Source of the DNA: Rhytidiadelphus loreus
Lineage: Eukaryota > Streptophyta > Bryopsida > Hypnales > Hylocomiaceae
Reading direction: 5' to 3'
Assembly: GCA_947034895.1 (NCBI GenBank)
Contig: OX344762.1
Span: forward strand, 78,362,981-78,426,980
DNA: 64,000 bases
In this document: piece by piece, positions 35,090 to 47,262 of the stretch
How positions within the stretch are numbered: the stretch's first letter is position 1
How the letters are laid out: each line of letters begins with the position of its first letter
Made by a program: the position numbers and the translations under genes
Notes under the pieces: model-generated
Seen by the model: the letters and a program-made list of their open reading frames with translations, nothing else
What the model was told of the DNA's origin: nothing
The model's database searches: none

Positions 35090-36163
35090 AAGTCCCAAGG
35101 CCATTTTTCTGTCAAATACCACTCAAAACTGCTTTTTCTACTGCATTTGTCCAATAAACAAAAAAAATACTTTTTTTGGAACAAAATTGTAGGATCTTGA
35201 ACTTTACTTATTTGAGGTTATGTGGTAAAAAATTCATGAAGTTTGACCGTACTGATTGAGAGATATAAGCATTCAAAGCTGAAAAAACAAGTTTTTTGAA
35301 CACTAGATTGCAATTTTAGATTACTTTGATCTCTATTTGTGGGAAAAATATGAACTATGGAATTTGAATTTAAAATTTATTGTGTTGAAGAATTGAGTTG
35401 GGAGTCTAGGAAAAATTGAATTTAAAAAAAAAATTGCATTCTAAAATGAATCCTACAATTTATTTTGTAAAAAAGATGCTTAGATTGTCCAAAAAATAAG
35501 ATTGTTCATAACTTTCACATCACTAATCAAAATGGAACATTAGATGAGATTTCCCTACCGGGAAGGGCCACGAGCTCCCAAGAAGAAAACTGGACGAAAC
35601 TGACAAAACTGGAAGAAAGTCGCCGTTCACAAGGCCTGCTGACTTGGCCAAGCGACTGCTAGGTCGATTTTAAAAATAAAAAAATAAAAAAAATAAACTT
35701 TGTTTTTCATTTTAGGAACTTTAAAAAATTTATTTTTATTTTTATTTATTTTGAAAAAAACAAACACTTGTCAACCGCGTTCGATGGGGCCCGGGGAAAC
35801 GGACAAGGGAACGGAGTTGGGAACAGCCTGAAACGGCCCTCGAGCCCCCCCGAATCACATCTAATGGAATCAAAGCTTCAGATGTAGACAAAAACATAAT
35901 ATATGAGAGGAAAAAAAAATTAAATTCATTTTGAATTTTTGCGATTTTTTTTGTGTTGCCCGCCAAGTTCAATTCTTGGCTTTATGTGGTATAACTTTTG
36001 CTTCCGGGCACCGATTGAAATAAAAATTATATTCCCACAAAGCTTATCAACTTTTCTATCTTCAAAAAAAGTTTCAAAAAATTAGGGTAAAATTTCAGCC
36101 TATAGGAACCTGCCTGAATTCCAAATTGTCCCCCGAGGGGACAATGGGACTTTAGGGGTTTAA
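35090..36163 (+). mobile_element. TTAA-flanked element, family 2, with nested insertion
   Basis: Left end TTAACCCCTAAAGTCCCA; right end TGGGACTTTAGGGGTTTAA. The interior matches 52171-53016 (CACTCAAAACTGC, GCCATTTTTCT, CAACTTTTCTATCTT). A GC-rich segment at 35539-35862 is an insertion; without it the element is about 750 bp. No coding capacity. Confidence 0.75.
35539..35862. mobile_element. GC-rich TIR element nested in a TTAA element
   Basis: Starts ATTAGATGAGATT and ends AATCACATCTAAT, inverted repeats with one mismatch, between AATGGAAC and AATGGAAT. These are consistent with an 8-bp target duplication sharing bases with the terminus. The uninserted site is readable at 52.73 kb (CCAAATGGAATGAATAAAAG). 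The GC-rich ends enclose an A/T-rich middle. hAT or Mutator-like by duplication length. Confidence 0.6.
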
Positions 36164-36811
36164 AGAATGTGTTTTTGGCCATACATGTTGGAGTATACCT
36201 TTAAAAGATTCAAGATTTATTACTAAAATACATAGCTCTATTTTTACTCCTAGATTGTATAATCTTTTTGAATTTGTTGAAAAACAGTTAACAATTTAAT
36301 ATGGATTTTAAAAGTTAGGTGGAAACTAAAATTGAAAGAGCACTTAGCATAAATGCTACTCTTCATTTCCTCTAATGCCAATAGCCCAATACCACCATGT
36401 AGTTGAAAATGGTTATATTAGATATTTACACATACAAAACATATATTCTATCAAATTTTACACAAATAAGCATTATGAGTTTTGAATCAAGGAATTTAAT
36501 AGGAGTTCCTAATGAATTCAAATTTCAAAATCTAAATTTCCCTCCAAATTTCTCCAAAAACTAGGATTCTACTTCTCCTTGTTTTCAATTATTTTTATAT
36601 ATTTATTCTTATATTTTTATATTTTTACCATGAAGACTTTGAATCTTCATCTACCAACAACCATGGTAAGTGTTAGCCATGGTAAAGTTTGCTAAAAGTT
36701 TGCAAAGCAATTATCTTAGAACATTACATATAATAAGCCTCCTCAACAACCTCCAACTATAAATACATCAACCTCGAACTGTAAGTTTTCACCACCACGT
36801 CCTATAAAGCA
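36164..36811. other. AT-rich DNA, no gene seen
   Basis: Between the TTAA element and the copia fragment. The copia 5' LTR would be expected here, but I could not find paired LTR sequence on both sides. Confidence 0.4.
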
Positions 36812-38142
36812 TTGGTTTTGGGTTTTTTCAATAATGATCTATACCATATCATATCACAACTTAGATTGTGTGGTAAGGTCATTATTAAGGAGGAAATGAT
36901 TGAAAAAACTCTTTCAACATTTTCATCAGTGTCTGCTTTACTTGTACAACAGTATAGGAACATGAAATTTGAGAATCACTCAAGATCCAATGTCTCAATT
37001 GCTTCTCATTGAAAAACAAAATGAATTCCTCTTACGCAATGTAGAAGTATGTCATATTGGAATAATGTTTTTTGAGTCTCATGCTACCAAGTTTTTTTAT
37101 GCTAAATCTAAAGTACAAAAGCATAGGAAAAATTGTTTTAAACATTCAGGTAACTATAGCCGAGATAGCCAACCTACTCAAAGGAAGACTAACAATTTAA
37201 CCAATAACAATGTTAAATGTCCATCAGAGACGCATTCTTGCCACAAATGTGGCAAAATAGACTATCTTGTAAGTATTTGTCGGGCATCAGAATACTCGGT
37301 ACATATGTTCTAGGAAAATAAGAAACTTTGAGCTTAAGCTTGTGAAGCCCATACCATAGATGCGTCTATGGATCCATATGGAAATGACTCAAGAGTTGAA
37401 GACCAAATAACCTTTATTGTTGAGGATACCTCCATTGGTGAGTCTTCTTATGCACTCCTTGACTCTGCAACTACTCAAACAATTATGAAGGATATACATT
37501 TTTTTGGATGAAAACAATCTTTCATCTTGGCAAACCAGAAATTTAAAAACTATGGTTGGATCAAATGTGTTTCGTTTCCAAGAGGGACTAGCTAAGATGA
37601 TGTTGCCTGAAGGCACCGCCATTACATGTATGAATGCTATGTTTTTTCCCTCTGTGCCTCAGAGCTTGATCAACTATCGAGATCTACGCACCAATGGTTT
37701 TCATCTCTCGACCACAATTCTAGATAGGCGAGAGAGTCTGTTTTTTGTCAAAAATGATAAAATTGTAGAAACAACTTTTTCTACGGCTAATGGTTTGTAT
37801 CGGATTCTAGTTCGACCACCTATTGTATCCAATTTTGCTTTATCTTACAAAGATCTTATAGTTCTTCTTTGGCATGGGAGATTAGGCCATCTAGGCTCTA
37901 CTTCATTTAGGAAAATTATTCCTTGTATTGTTGGGTTTAATTTGCAACTTGCAGATGCCAATTCAATGGCATTATGCCAAACATGCGTACAAACCAAAGC
38001 TATTGCCAAACCATCTTTATGGATGCTTCCTCAAGAGTTACCACCAATGCTTTCAAGACTATATGGTGATATTTGTCCAACAAATCTTATGTTTGGACCA
38101 TTCCGTTATTTCTTGATTTTGATTGATGCATCAGGCAAATAA
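36812..38142 (+). pseudogene. Ty1/copia retrotransposon, internal fragment
   Basis: Pieces of a copia polyprotein in order but in shifting frames. A Gag segment lies at 36830-37010 (LRLCGKVIIKEEMIEKTLST). After a frame shift come LLLIEKQNEFLLRNVEV and a damaged CCHC zinc knuckle (CHKCGKIDYLVSIC, 37228-37270). The protease active-site region SYALLDSATTQT is near 37446-37482, where family members usually have D-S/T-G/A. The GAG-pre-integrase domain follows (WHGRLGHLGSTSFRKI near 37870, CQTCVQTKA near 37978). The fragment stops just inside the integrase core (YGDICPTN...YFLILIDASGK, 38065-38140). Reverse transcriptase, RNase H and LTRs are missing. Dead. Confidence 0.88.
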
Positions 38143-39128
38143 TCACATGTTTCACTATTATCAACAAGAAATTTGGCATTTGCCAATTTACTTTCAATGT
38201 TGATCGGTTTCAAGGCTTATTTTCCTGATTATCCAATAAAAACATTACGAATAATGACCCCTAAAATACAAATAATGTATGAATATATGACAAGAATACA
38301 CTATTGAATTGACAATTTAAAAAATTAATATTTTTCAATTTCGATGTCAAATTTTAACATGCTCAAATACTACACCATTGATACACATACTAAGAGTGCA
38401 CGACACTCTTTTGAAGTTTCAGAGACATATAAGAGGTGCAATAATGGTTCATACTGGGAGTGCCATGACATGTATCATTGAATACAAGACATTACCTCCA
38501 AAATTTGACTTCCAGAGCTTCAGAGGGTTAACAAGGTGCCAGACTGCCAGTGCCCAGCTGGAATTCAGAAACTAAATTGGCCCAGGGTATAATACAGTTT
38601 CAACCTCCGTACCACTGGTACTTCATATTCTCATTGCCTCTTTTAAAAATACGAAAGAGGTAATGAGAGAGAAACTGAATGCATGAACTGATTGCAGCAA
38701 AAGCCAATGAGTGGCAGATCCAGTGCAGCACGATAACTTACAGTAGTCAAGTTAATGACGACTGCATACGTTCCCACACGATGCCATATTCATTAACGCA
38801 AGTAGAAAGTCCATATTAAAAAACGTTCAGCAAGAAGGGAAAATGGATTCCAGACGCTCAACAGAGCTAAAAATGAATTTTCATTAAGATACAATCAGAT
38901 CCAATTCGACGTCAGTCCTCATATAAAAATAATAATGCGCATCCAACACTATAGTAGATAGATAGGCCACACTCTTTGAAGCCTAAGCTTTCCAGCTGAT
39001 CTGGAACATTATTACTTTCAGACCCAAGCTCCATGTTACAGATGTGTACACCCTCCAACATGCATTTCTTCAAAATTGTAGCGAACCTTGAAAGCACCCA
39101 ATGTGGTTGCTCGAGACCTCATCGTCCC
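38143..39128. other. Between copia fragment and SEC14 gene
   Basis: No gene recognised. The part near 38.6-39.1 kb is of ordinary composition and would include the 3' untranslated region of the SEC14 gene. Confidence 0.4.
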
Positions 39129-40853
39129 TCATGAAACAGGGGCAACTACTGGAGCCGGGGCTGGAGCCGCAACTAGCGTGGCTACAGGTGTTGCAGCTGG
39201 GACTACTTCTGGATCTGAGGCGGGAGGAGGAACCTCCTTTGCTTCAGGATCAACTGCAGGAGCTTCTTCCACTGGAGCTCCTTCCACGTGACCGTTTGAA
39301 GTTGTATCTTCAATCTTCGCAACTTCCACACTCGGGACATCCGAATCGTTTTGAATTGCAGCCTGTTCTGGCTTGGATTCACCAGCTCCCTTCCAGTGCA
39401 ACGAAGATTTCAAGTCATCGTCCTTCATCAACTTTGCATAGTCTTCATGATTGTAATCATTTGGATCCTCAAAGGTGGTTTTGACAACATCTTCTTCGAA
39501 CAGTTCAGACATGATTTTCATGGACTCGGAGTTCTTAGGATAAACAAACTTTATCTTCTTGACAGTGTTGGGGTCCAGGAATGGCTTAACGAGCTGCACA
39601 ATGTAAAAATGGGCATCAGAACTAAAAAACCAGTAGTGGACAGTATTCATGATGTCCATCTTGAAAAGCAGGATCTTCACAAGAAATAAGTTGGATTATA
39701 ACCCGACACTTGGGTATTTATCAAGTGACACCTACCGTCAAAAAAGCCTCGAAAATTCGTGGCGGGTTGTATAGAATAGCAAGATTCAGACGCTCTGGAT
39801 AGTGATTTTGAAAGATGTTCACTGTTTCACGAGCAACGCTTAAGGGGCTGGACTTCTTTAGGGACCACCCTTTGAAGTCAATTAACCAGATCATCTGCTC
39901 TTGACCTTCGGGGAGATTCAAAACTGCACTCTCCAAGAAATACACCAATTGCTTCATCTGCATTTCTGCATTGTTCGTGTTCTGTAACTAACAACTTCAA
40001 GCCGTAAGTACATTGACAAGTATCCCACTTGGAATTTGGTGACAGTCAGCCCAACCAATAGTTCTACACCAGATTATCGACACTATACAACAGCGTATTA
40101 AATTGATGCACGAGCGTGTAGAAAACGTCTAACCTGTCGACCAGGATGCATCACAACGACAGTGTGCCCGTTCTTGTCCTTGAAGTTCGCTCGATAGACT
40201 TTTCCCGTTTCTGACTCTCCGGCAACGTCCGTCTGCACATAAACAGAATCAAGTTTCAGATCGGCTGTAATCTTCTTGCCATTGGAAACGATTCATGCAA
40301 ATCAAAAAAACATATACACCATCGCAGGTCCGTCCAAGATGTGAAACAATACGAGACTCGGCTACTAACCCAGCGTATGTCTTCAGGCTTGTAACTTTCC
40401 CTCCATGCCAGAGTGTCCTTTAACATCTTCTCAGACTTTTTGAGATTCCAGCTACGCGCCCGAAGGTAACGCTTCAGACAGGCGTCATCAGCGAATAGGT
40501 CCAGACGACCAGTCAACGGTCCAATAGCAGCTCGTAGTTCATCGACCTGCAGTAGAGAGATCCCGCTCACAATAAATTACACCTACCCGAGATTCACATT
40601 CGTAGCAAGAATCATCTCACGTTGTCTCCTGAACACCAAGATGGCAGACTTCAAGACACCTCCTACAAGTCCTCTTATGAGAAATCAAAGTTACCATCTG
40701 CCTCGCTATCAAGGCTGTACAAAATATATCGCGCCAGCTCTGCTCAATTAGGCGCACGTTACATACCTTCGTCTGCTCTTCCTCCAGCGTGCAAGGCTCA
40801 TCAGCATTCCTGCTGCCAACTTTACTGGTACTCTTTTTCAAAAAACTCGTCAT
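39129..40853 (-). CDS. SEC14-like CRAL-TRIO lipid-transfer protein (five coding exons)
   Basis: Binds and exchanges phospholipids such as phosphatidylinositol and phosphatidylcholine between membranes, by family. Coding exons: 40853-40767, 40546-40370, 40232-40134, 39981-39736, 39593-39129. Every junction is GT-AG and phase 0, giving 357 residues with ATG at 40853-40851 and TGA at 39131-39129. Residues 30-88 are the CRAL-TRIO N-terminal helices (CLKRYLRARSWNLKKSEKML, DTLAWRESYKPEDIRW). Residues about 90-240 form the lipid pocket (VVVMHPGRQ, IWLIDFKGWSL, YPERLNLAILYNPPRIFEAF, VKPFLDPNTVKKIKFVYPKN). After about residue 265 comes a disordered tail rich in Glu, Pro and Ala. The frame is intact. 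A 5' untranslated intron upstream of 40853 is likely (acceptor near 40872) but not proven. Confidence 0.92.
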
Positions 40854-41297
40854 CTTTGCAGACCTTCACCCTGCCAAACGCAACAGTTACAAGACCCCAT
40901 TCAATCTCTCTTACAACCTTACCACAACGACGACGCTCACCTCCACACAAACCTCATAAAAACACCAGAAAAAGACGCCAAAGATTCGCAAGGACACGTC
41001 CCCTACCGAGAATGCAACAAATTCCTATAAAAAGAAATAAAATTGTAAATTAGATACAAGCAAGAATCACATATTCCCCAAAGACATTCCTCACCATAAA
41101 TTCCTCAAGAGAAATGTAATACTAAACACGACGCAAGCAAGAATCGCCTAATCGTACCTAAAAACGCAAAAGTAGAAACCAAATCAACACCGAAAAAGCG
41201 TAACAAGTTGATCGCCCCTCGCTTCAAGCCCCTGCACACACCCAACACCAAGACTCAATCCTCGATCTGACGTTCCACCCGGACCAGAAAAAGCGGA

Positions 41298-41610
41298 TCT
41301 CCATCCCCGACGAATAAACACCACAAGAATGGCACGCACCGCATCCTCTTCCCAAACAAGCTCACAACACCAAAGTCACAACTCTCCTCCACAACACAAA
41401 ATCAACGCGAAATCAATCAACAGTACGTGGAATCCATCGAAAAATCAATTACACCGAAGAATCTCCATCTCTCGACCGTTAATCGCCGCAAGAATGGCAC
41501 GCACCGCATCCTCTTCCCAAAACAAGCTCACAACACCAAAGTCACAACTCTCCTCCACAACACAAAATCAACACGAAATCAATCAACAATTACGCGGAAT
41601 CCATCGACAA
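41298..41610. repeat. Tandem duplication of about 165 bp upstream of the SEC14 gene
   Basis: 41298-41445 and 41461-41610 match closely over about 150 bp; for example AGAATGGCACGCACCGCATC occurs at 41326 and 41491. The position is within the probable 5' leader, intron or promoter of the SEC14 gene, whose ATG is at 40853. Both strands have short open frames here and none is convincing. Confidence 0.88.
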
Positions 41611-41984
41611 TTCGGACCGAGTGATGTGTGAATGTGGAGAGATCGGTTGCGGGAGAAGAGAAAGAGTCCGAACTCAGGTACCTCTGAACCAGATCTAATG
41701 AGCTTCAATTCAGAGCGGTAGAGGGACGAGAGGACGACGGAGAAGGAGGTCAGGAAGCCGTGGCCTTTTGATGGCCAGACTATGGCGTGCCGAGCCAGAG
41801 GCGATGGCAACGGCGGAGTTCCCGCCAGAGCAGGAAGAGCCGAAGAGCACAAACACCGCCTGCACACACTCGTCGCTCGTCCGTCCCCGAATTATGCCGG
41901 TGTCAGTGATTTAGGGTTTGGCACGCGGAGCAGCACCGTATTCTCGATTCTTGGCTGGCACAGGTCAACAAGCTTGCCTACAGA

Positions 41985-42646
41985 CCAATTTACTTTGGGG
42001 GCTCTTTTGGATACTTTTTATTTTATTTTGGAGAAGTAGCCAGCTAGAGGGAGAAACTTTTCTTTCTTTTTTAATATTTCTATGAGGTTGGCGTAAATTA
42101 AGAGTCTCTTCAGCTTGAGTCCCAAGTGTCAAACCTCAAGAAACAAGGTGACTGAAATCAAAACTACGTAAGGTAGCAACACCCATAACCGTCAATTTAG
42201 GGTTTTGGACATGATGTACATCCAACAAATTATTGGGCCCTACTAGCAAGAGAAAAAAGAATTTTGATGCACTTTCAAATATATTTTTTGGACGTTGTGA
42301 GTGTAGGTCATGAATTTTTAAAGAGGCCATTATAGATGCACCTAATACTTAACTCTAGGGTTTGATATTCAAATGTAGTACATTCTTGTAATCACATCTA
42401 TTTACTTCCAAAGATTTTTCAAGATTTTAGAGGTGGCGGTTATAGTTACAACGTCGCTTATGGGTGCTACTACCTTAAGTCTTAGAAAATGTAAAAAAAT
42501 TCCACCAAGGTTTGCCCCTTTGGTTTTGTGTACTTTTTTCTTTTCAACAGAATTTGTCCATGTGTTTCAAAAAAAAATCAAAAATCAAAACTACATTGTA
42601 GACAGGTATTTTTTCAATACTCATGTGATATTTGGGCAACATTGGT
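41985..42646. other. Intergenic DNA upstream of the SEC14 gene
   Basis: The SEC14 promoter probably lies near 41.7-42.0 kb, where the composition shifts from GC-balanced to AT-rich. At about 42540-42575 a CCATGTGTTTCAAAAAAAAA stretch resembles the A-tailed end of the retroposon at 44171-44231, on the plus strand. No gene. Confidence 0.4.
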
Positions 42647-43215
42647 TTCAACCCCTCAAATCCCAAGGTCTTTTTTCATAAAAAAAACTCAAAACTGCCA
42701 TTTCTATTGCAAAGGATAAAAAGGTTCTTGAAATGTTATTTTTTTCCATATCTAATCATAGAATCTTGCACTAGACCATTGTAACAATGTGTCAAAAAGA
42801 TTTCAAAAACTTTGACCATATAGATTGCAAGATATTTGCATTTATAGTAAAGAAAACAAGTTTTTTTGTACCTTGCTCAACTAGATTTTTTGGCTTCCAA
42901 TCTTCTTTAACTTAAAATTTTTACATTATTAATTTTGAATTCTCTATGTTGAAGAATTGAATTGACACTCAAAGAAATTTTTATTTTTGAAAACACTTAT
43001 TTCTTGTCTTAAAAAATTGTTAAGTAGAAGTAGGTACAAGATAGAAGGAAAAAACAAATTGTTAATAGTACTAAGATGGAATTGAAATACATTAATCCCA
43101 ACAGTGAGATTGTTCTAAAAAGCAAAGTCAATTACTTGAAAATTGAGTTCAAAAATGAATTTTGTACTTTATTTTTCCAAAATGATGCATTGATTGCACG
43201 TTGTTACCCACAAAG
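42647..43215 (+). mobile_element. TTAA element, family 2, truncated at right
   Basis: Left end TTCAACCCCTCAAATCCCAAGG, with TTAA decayed. The interior follows 52171-53016 (CAAAACTGCCATTTCTATTG, AGATTGCAAGATATTTG, CAACTAGATTTTTTGGC). It loses the match near 43.2 kb, so the right end is missing. Confidence 0.65.
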
Positions 43216-44156
43216 AAAATAGATATGATACTCTAATTTATAACATACAAAATTAAGGATGAAATGATGCACCACTATCAACCATCATAGCTAGAGCAAG
43301 AAGAGACATTCCCAACACTTGCTAAGCCAACTAAAAAACTATAAAAACACTTATGATTCAAAGACAAACCAGTCAAAATAACATTTAGAGAAATTCTCCT
43401 AAATGCAATAAAATACCTTCCAATTCATAATACTTACAAATAAAAGACTAGAAAACAAACAACCACTACTTGAACTAAACTAAAAACATAATTTTTTTTT
43501 TTTTTTCATTAGCTCAAAATAGAGACAACATCCAACAACATGATTTGAACCCATGCCATCAATTACAAATTCAATGACTTCCCACAAATACACTCCAACT
43601 TAAAAGAATGACATCTAATTGAAACACAAAGTAGATATACCATTAACAAAACACCAACCAAAATTGCTACTCATTTCTTCCCATTGTCCATGTATACTTG
43701 TTATGGTTACTAGTGATGGTTATTGGTTGGATTACCAGTTGACATAGATTTTACTTCCAAAAGTATGCAACAAGGGTAGCCTCGTCTATCCATGCTCTAG
43801 ATGAAATCTCTTACCATGCACTGAACTTATTTAGTAGCATGCACTACCACTGCTTTGGCTCTACAAGTTAGATGGTGTGAAATATTCTACATCCAACAAT
43901 ACTTCATCAACAACTAATTAGATAGGTGGAGGCTCAAGGTATCAAGCGTGGTGCATGAAGGAAAGACAGTGGGCATGAAGACTATCAAATGAATTTGCAC
44001 CTCCTCTTCAAAAAAAAGGTATTGAGTGCCTTACGTTGTGTTGTCGTAGGTGTTTGATGAGTATTGCAAGCATTGGCCCACTCCACTCTCCCGTAGTCAA
44101 TGACAAATGTGGCCAACTCAACACAATCCAGGGTCCAAGTGAGGGAGTTGAACACC
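43216..44156. other. AT-rich DNA, no gene seen
   Basis: No open frame with a motif and no terminal repeats recognised. Confidence 0.4.
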
Positions 44157-44170
44157 ATGTTGTACCTTTT

Positions 44171-44231
44171 TTTCATTTTTTCTTGAAACACATGGACAAT
44201 TTCCATTGATAAGGGAAACAGTACATCGCAA
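44171..44231 (-). mobile_element. 5'-truncated SINE-like retroposon with 14-bp target duplication
   Basis: Flanked by perfect CATGTTGTACCTTT at 44157-44170 and 44232-44245. On the minus strand it ends CCATGTGTTTCAAGAAAAAATG, i.e. an A-rich tail. Only about 60 bp remain. The end is similar to the GTTTCATTTGTTTC tail of the 13.9-kb SINE but distinct from it. Confidence 0.7.
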
Positions 44232-44544
44232 CATGTTGTACCTTTGGATCCGTAGAGTCCAAAAAACACATGCAAAATCTCGAGCCGAATCCTTTTGATG
44301 GCTACTGAGTACTGAATGTTATGATACAACTTGTCTAAAAAAACAAAAATAAATAAAAAATAAAAAAATAAAAAAATGATACAACTTAACAACTTTACAG
44401 TGATCATTCTTTCATCAATGAAAATTACAACTGTATGGAACCAGCGTTATAAATACTAGACCTCAATATTCCATTGAAAGGTGATTGGGATGGATATTCA
44501 AACCAATCAGCAAGTACATGGGACATGACACAAAGCCAGTGTCG

Positions 44545-45000
44545 CATTAAATTTTGAGTTCTCTTCGATGGTTCCGCTTCCTGGGCTTCCCAGGTCCCAG
44601 CGAGTTGCAGCCACTTGCAGACTTGCAGTGTCTGCAAGTTGTGCTCTGCTCGAATGTGTCTGTCCGCAGAGTGGAAGAGTTCTGTTGTCGTCGTACATTG
44701 TCCGATGCATTGAAGTTGTGTAGGCATGCCAATTCTCGTGGTCAATCAATCACATCTCCATGGAGATTGCGTAGCAGTGACAGCAGCACTTGCAAGAAAC
44801 AAACATCCCCCTGGCAAAGCTAGCATTATTGAGAGCAATTTTCTGGTTTTTATGTCTTCAAACCAGGGTTTTTTTTTTGGGCGAAATTTCGCTCAACTGT
44901 CAGAAATCTGACCTCTCTGGCTTCATCCCTCCAAAAATTGGCCTCTACAGTGAAGCCAACACAGGGACACATGTCCAAAAAAAAACGCTGCTTCAAACTG
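44545..45000. repeat. Duplicated block, partner at 50.1-50.85 kb
   Basis: 44640-44830 resembles 50660-50840 (GTTGTCGTACATTGTC, GTAGGCATGC-AATTCTCGTGG), and 44862-45000 resembles 50097-50232 (GAAATTTCGCYAGGCTGTCAGAAATC-like words, CTCCAAAAACTGGC). Order differs between the two loci. The short frames here are repeat-derived and not called. Confidence 0.65.
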
Positions 45001-45064
45001 GAAAAAAAAGAGAGAGTTATCAACACTGTTTTTTTGTTTTTGTTTTTGTTTTTCATTTTTCTAT

Positions 45065-46440
45065 GAAGTGCCAAAGTGGCGATTTAAAATGGTACACTGG
45101 TGCTCCAAATCTCAACATTCATTTGTATATTGGATAGAAAATCTCACGTGTCCATAATTCAGTTTTCATCCACAATCTAGTGATTTCATCCAAGATTTTT
45201 TCTTTAAATCAAAGTTTTCTAGATAAAAACTTCACGGTTTGTTGCCATTTTATAGCGATTTTTTTTTTCTGGTGCAATCTAGCACCAAAAAGCTAAAAAA
45301 AAGTTGTGAACCCTACAACCCTACATGGTGGGACTTTGTGATGAATAATTTTGATGTATACCCAAAATAGGAATATCTTCCTAAGTCCGCTTCTTTTCCT
45401 ACACCAAAATGGTTATTTTGTTTGGTTCATTTTATTTCTCACAAGCATGTATTATTATGCATTATGGTAAAAAAAATTGGACATTCTAATTATTCATCAA
45501 GCTCTCATTTGGCATTGGTGTTAATTGTTGTGGAGAATACTATTTAACATCTTAATATTTAGGATGGTATAATATTATAAATAGTATTATAATACTATAA
45601 TGGAATATTATTATCAATATAATATACAAGAGGCACCTTAATTATCTACTATGTGAATTCAATGTGGACCATACCAATTTTCAAGACAACCAAATTATTC
45701 ACCCATACTAAATAACCATTTCAGTGTAATGATACACCATGCCTTCTTTCCCTAAGTAGTCACACTCATATTTTAAATGTTGATAAATAGACAAAGTTGA
45801 TAACGGGTACTCATACATTAATGTAATTATAACAAAACTCTCCTATGGAACTACTATATAAGTGTACTAATAGCTATTGACTATTTGAATTCAAAGAGTT
45901 ATGTACTTGTTATTGTGCTTAAACCAAAAAATGTTAATCCAAATTGATAGAAGATAAAAAAATTTAATTGAAATTTGACATTCATTTGGCCTTAAAGCCA
46001 AGAATTGGCCTCCCATTTTTGGTGCACTCAATTCAACAAGCTTGAGCCAAGTTAAATCATGTCTTTATTTAATAGAAAATTAATTCTACTAAATTGGCTT
46101 AACTTCAAAGTGTAAAGGGTTTGAGATCGATTTCAACCTTTTGTTCGATCACAAGCAACCTTTTACTTAACTTTTTGACAAAGTGCCAAGATGGCGATTA
46201 CTCAAAGTTTGGTGAAGCATTATATTTCTACATTCATCCATCTTTTGAACCAAAAAACACTTTTCAATGACATTCATGCATTTTTTCATCCAAAGTTGGC
46301 AATTTTATCCACATTTTCAATAGAAATGGGAAATTTCTAGCAAAAAATATTACTTTTACCTAGTGAAAAGTATAAATCTATTTTGAAATGGTGCAATTTG
46401 ACCCCATGGTGCCAAAAAAAAGGGTTAATCACAAGTGAGG
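45065..46440. repeat. Two diverged copies of one repeat, and AT-rich filler
   Basis: 45065-45310 and 46165-46435 share the order GAAGTGCCAA-GTGGCGATT, a TTTCATCCA tract, TTTTGAAATGG-like sequence and a CACCAAAAA-type end. Between them (45.3-46.1 kb) is AT-rich DNA with no gene seen. Confidence 0.45.
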
Positions 46441-46946
46441 ATTTGGGGCCTTTGACACAACAAATTGGCCTAGCCTCTAGATGTAAAGCAAACCTAAGTT
46501 ATGACAACATAGAAAACACCTTGACAACAACAAAGGATGATGCCCTAAGTATTTGAAAGTTTTTTTCTGACGTATTTTTCGACAATTGAAAATGGTTGAA
46601 ACTGACTATTTTGTAGAAAACGAGCTAAGCTACCATTCACGTGATTGTATTGAGTAAGTGGTCAAGCAGTTTCACCTGGAGAAGACAGAAAAACTACACA
46701 AATAAGGACCAGAGAGTTACACACAATCATGTATTAAGCTTAATAAGATGGGGAGAAGATGCATCTTGTAGCTAATAGAAATACAAGGTACCTCACCATA
46801 TCTTTGTGAGAAACTAAGAATATTTTGAAACGGTGTCCTTTTTAAGCTCAATGAAAGATAAGAGAGTTGAGAATGTACATGTAAAATTTCACAACATTCC
46901 AAAGCATTTTTCAACTCATGGTGGAGCTTGAAATGCATGGTAGTCA

Positions 46947-47262
46947 CATAAATGTATGTAGTGTTTGTAAGAAACAGAAAAGAACAAGACACTTGTCTTT
47001 TGCTTGAATTCTTTGGACCTGCCCTTCTCAAGATAGGCAAGAATCACATTGGTTGCTAACCGTATGACCCCCACCCCACCCCCAAACTACACTACACCAT
47101 TTAATTTTGAAAAATTCCACAAGGTGGAGTTTAACTTGGAATTTGATGAAAGTACTACCATTGGATTCACAACGCATTCTACTTTCTAAAAATATTTCTT
47201 TTATTTCTTTTTTAAACTCAAAATTTGAAAATATGAAACTCAAAAAAGAAGATTAGTCACTA
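46947..47262 (+). repeat. Repeat family copy, partner at 57664-58022
   Basis: Matching landmarks: GACACTTGTCTT, GGCAAGAATCACATTGGTTG, TTTAATTTTGAAAAATTCC, AGGTGGAG, AACTTGGAATTTGATGAAA. The partner ends in GGGTTAA, so this may be the outer part of another TTAA element; here it abuts 47263. Confidence 0.65.

Noticed and set aside
39088..39484. Ala/Gly/Thr-rich and Leu-rich plus-strand frames
   Set aside because: Opposite the Pro/Ala/Glu-rich tail of the SEC14 protein; shadows.
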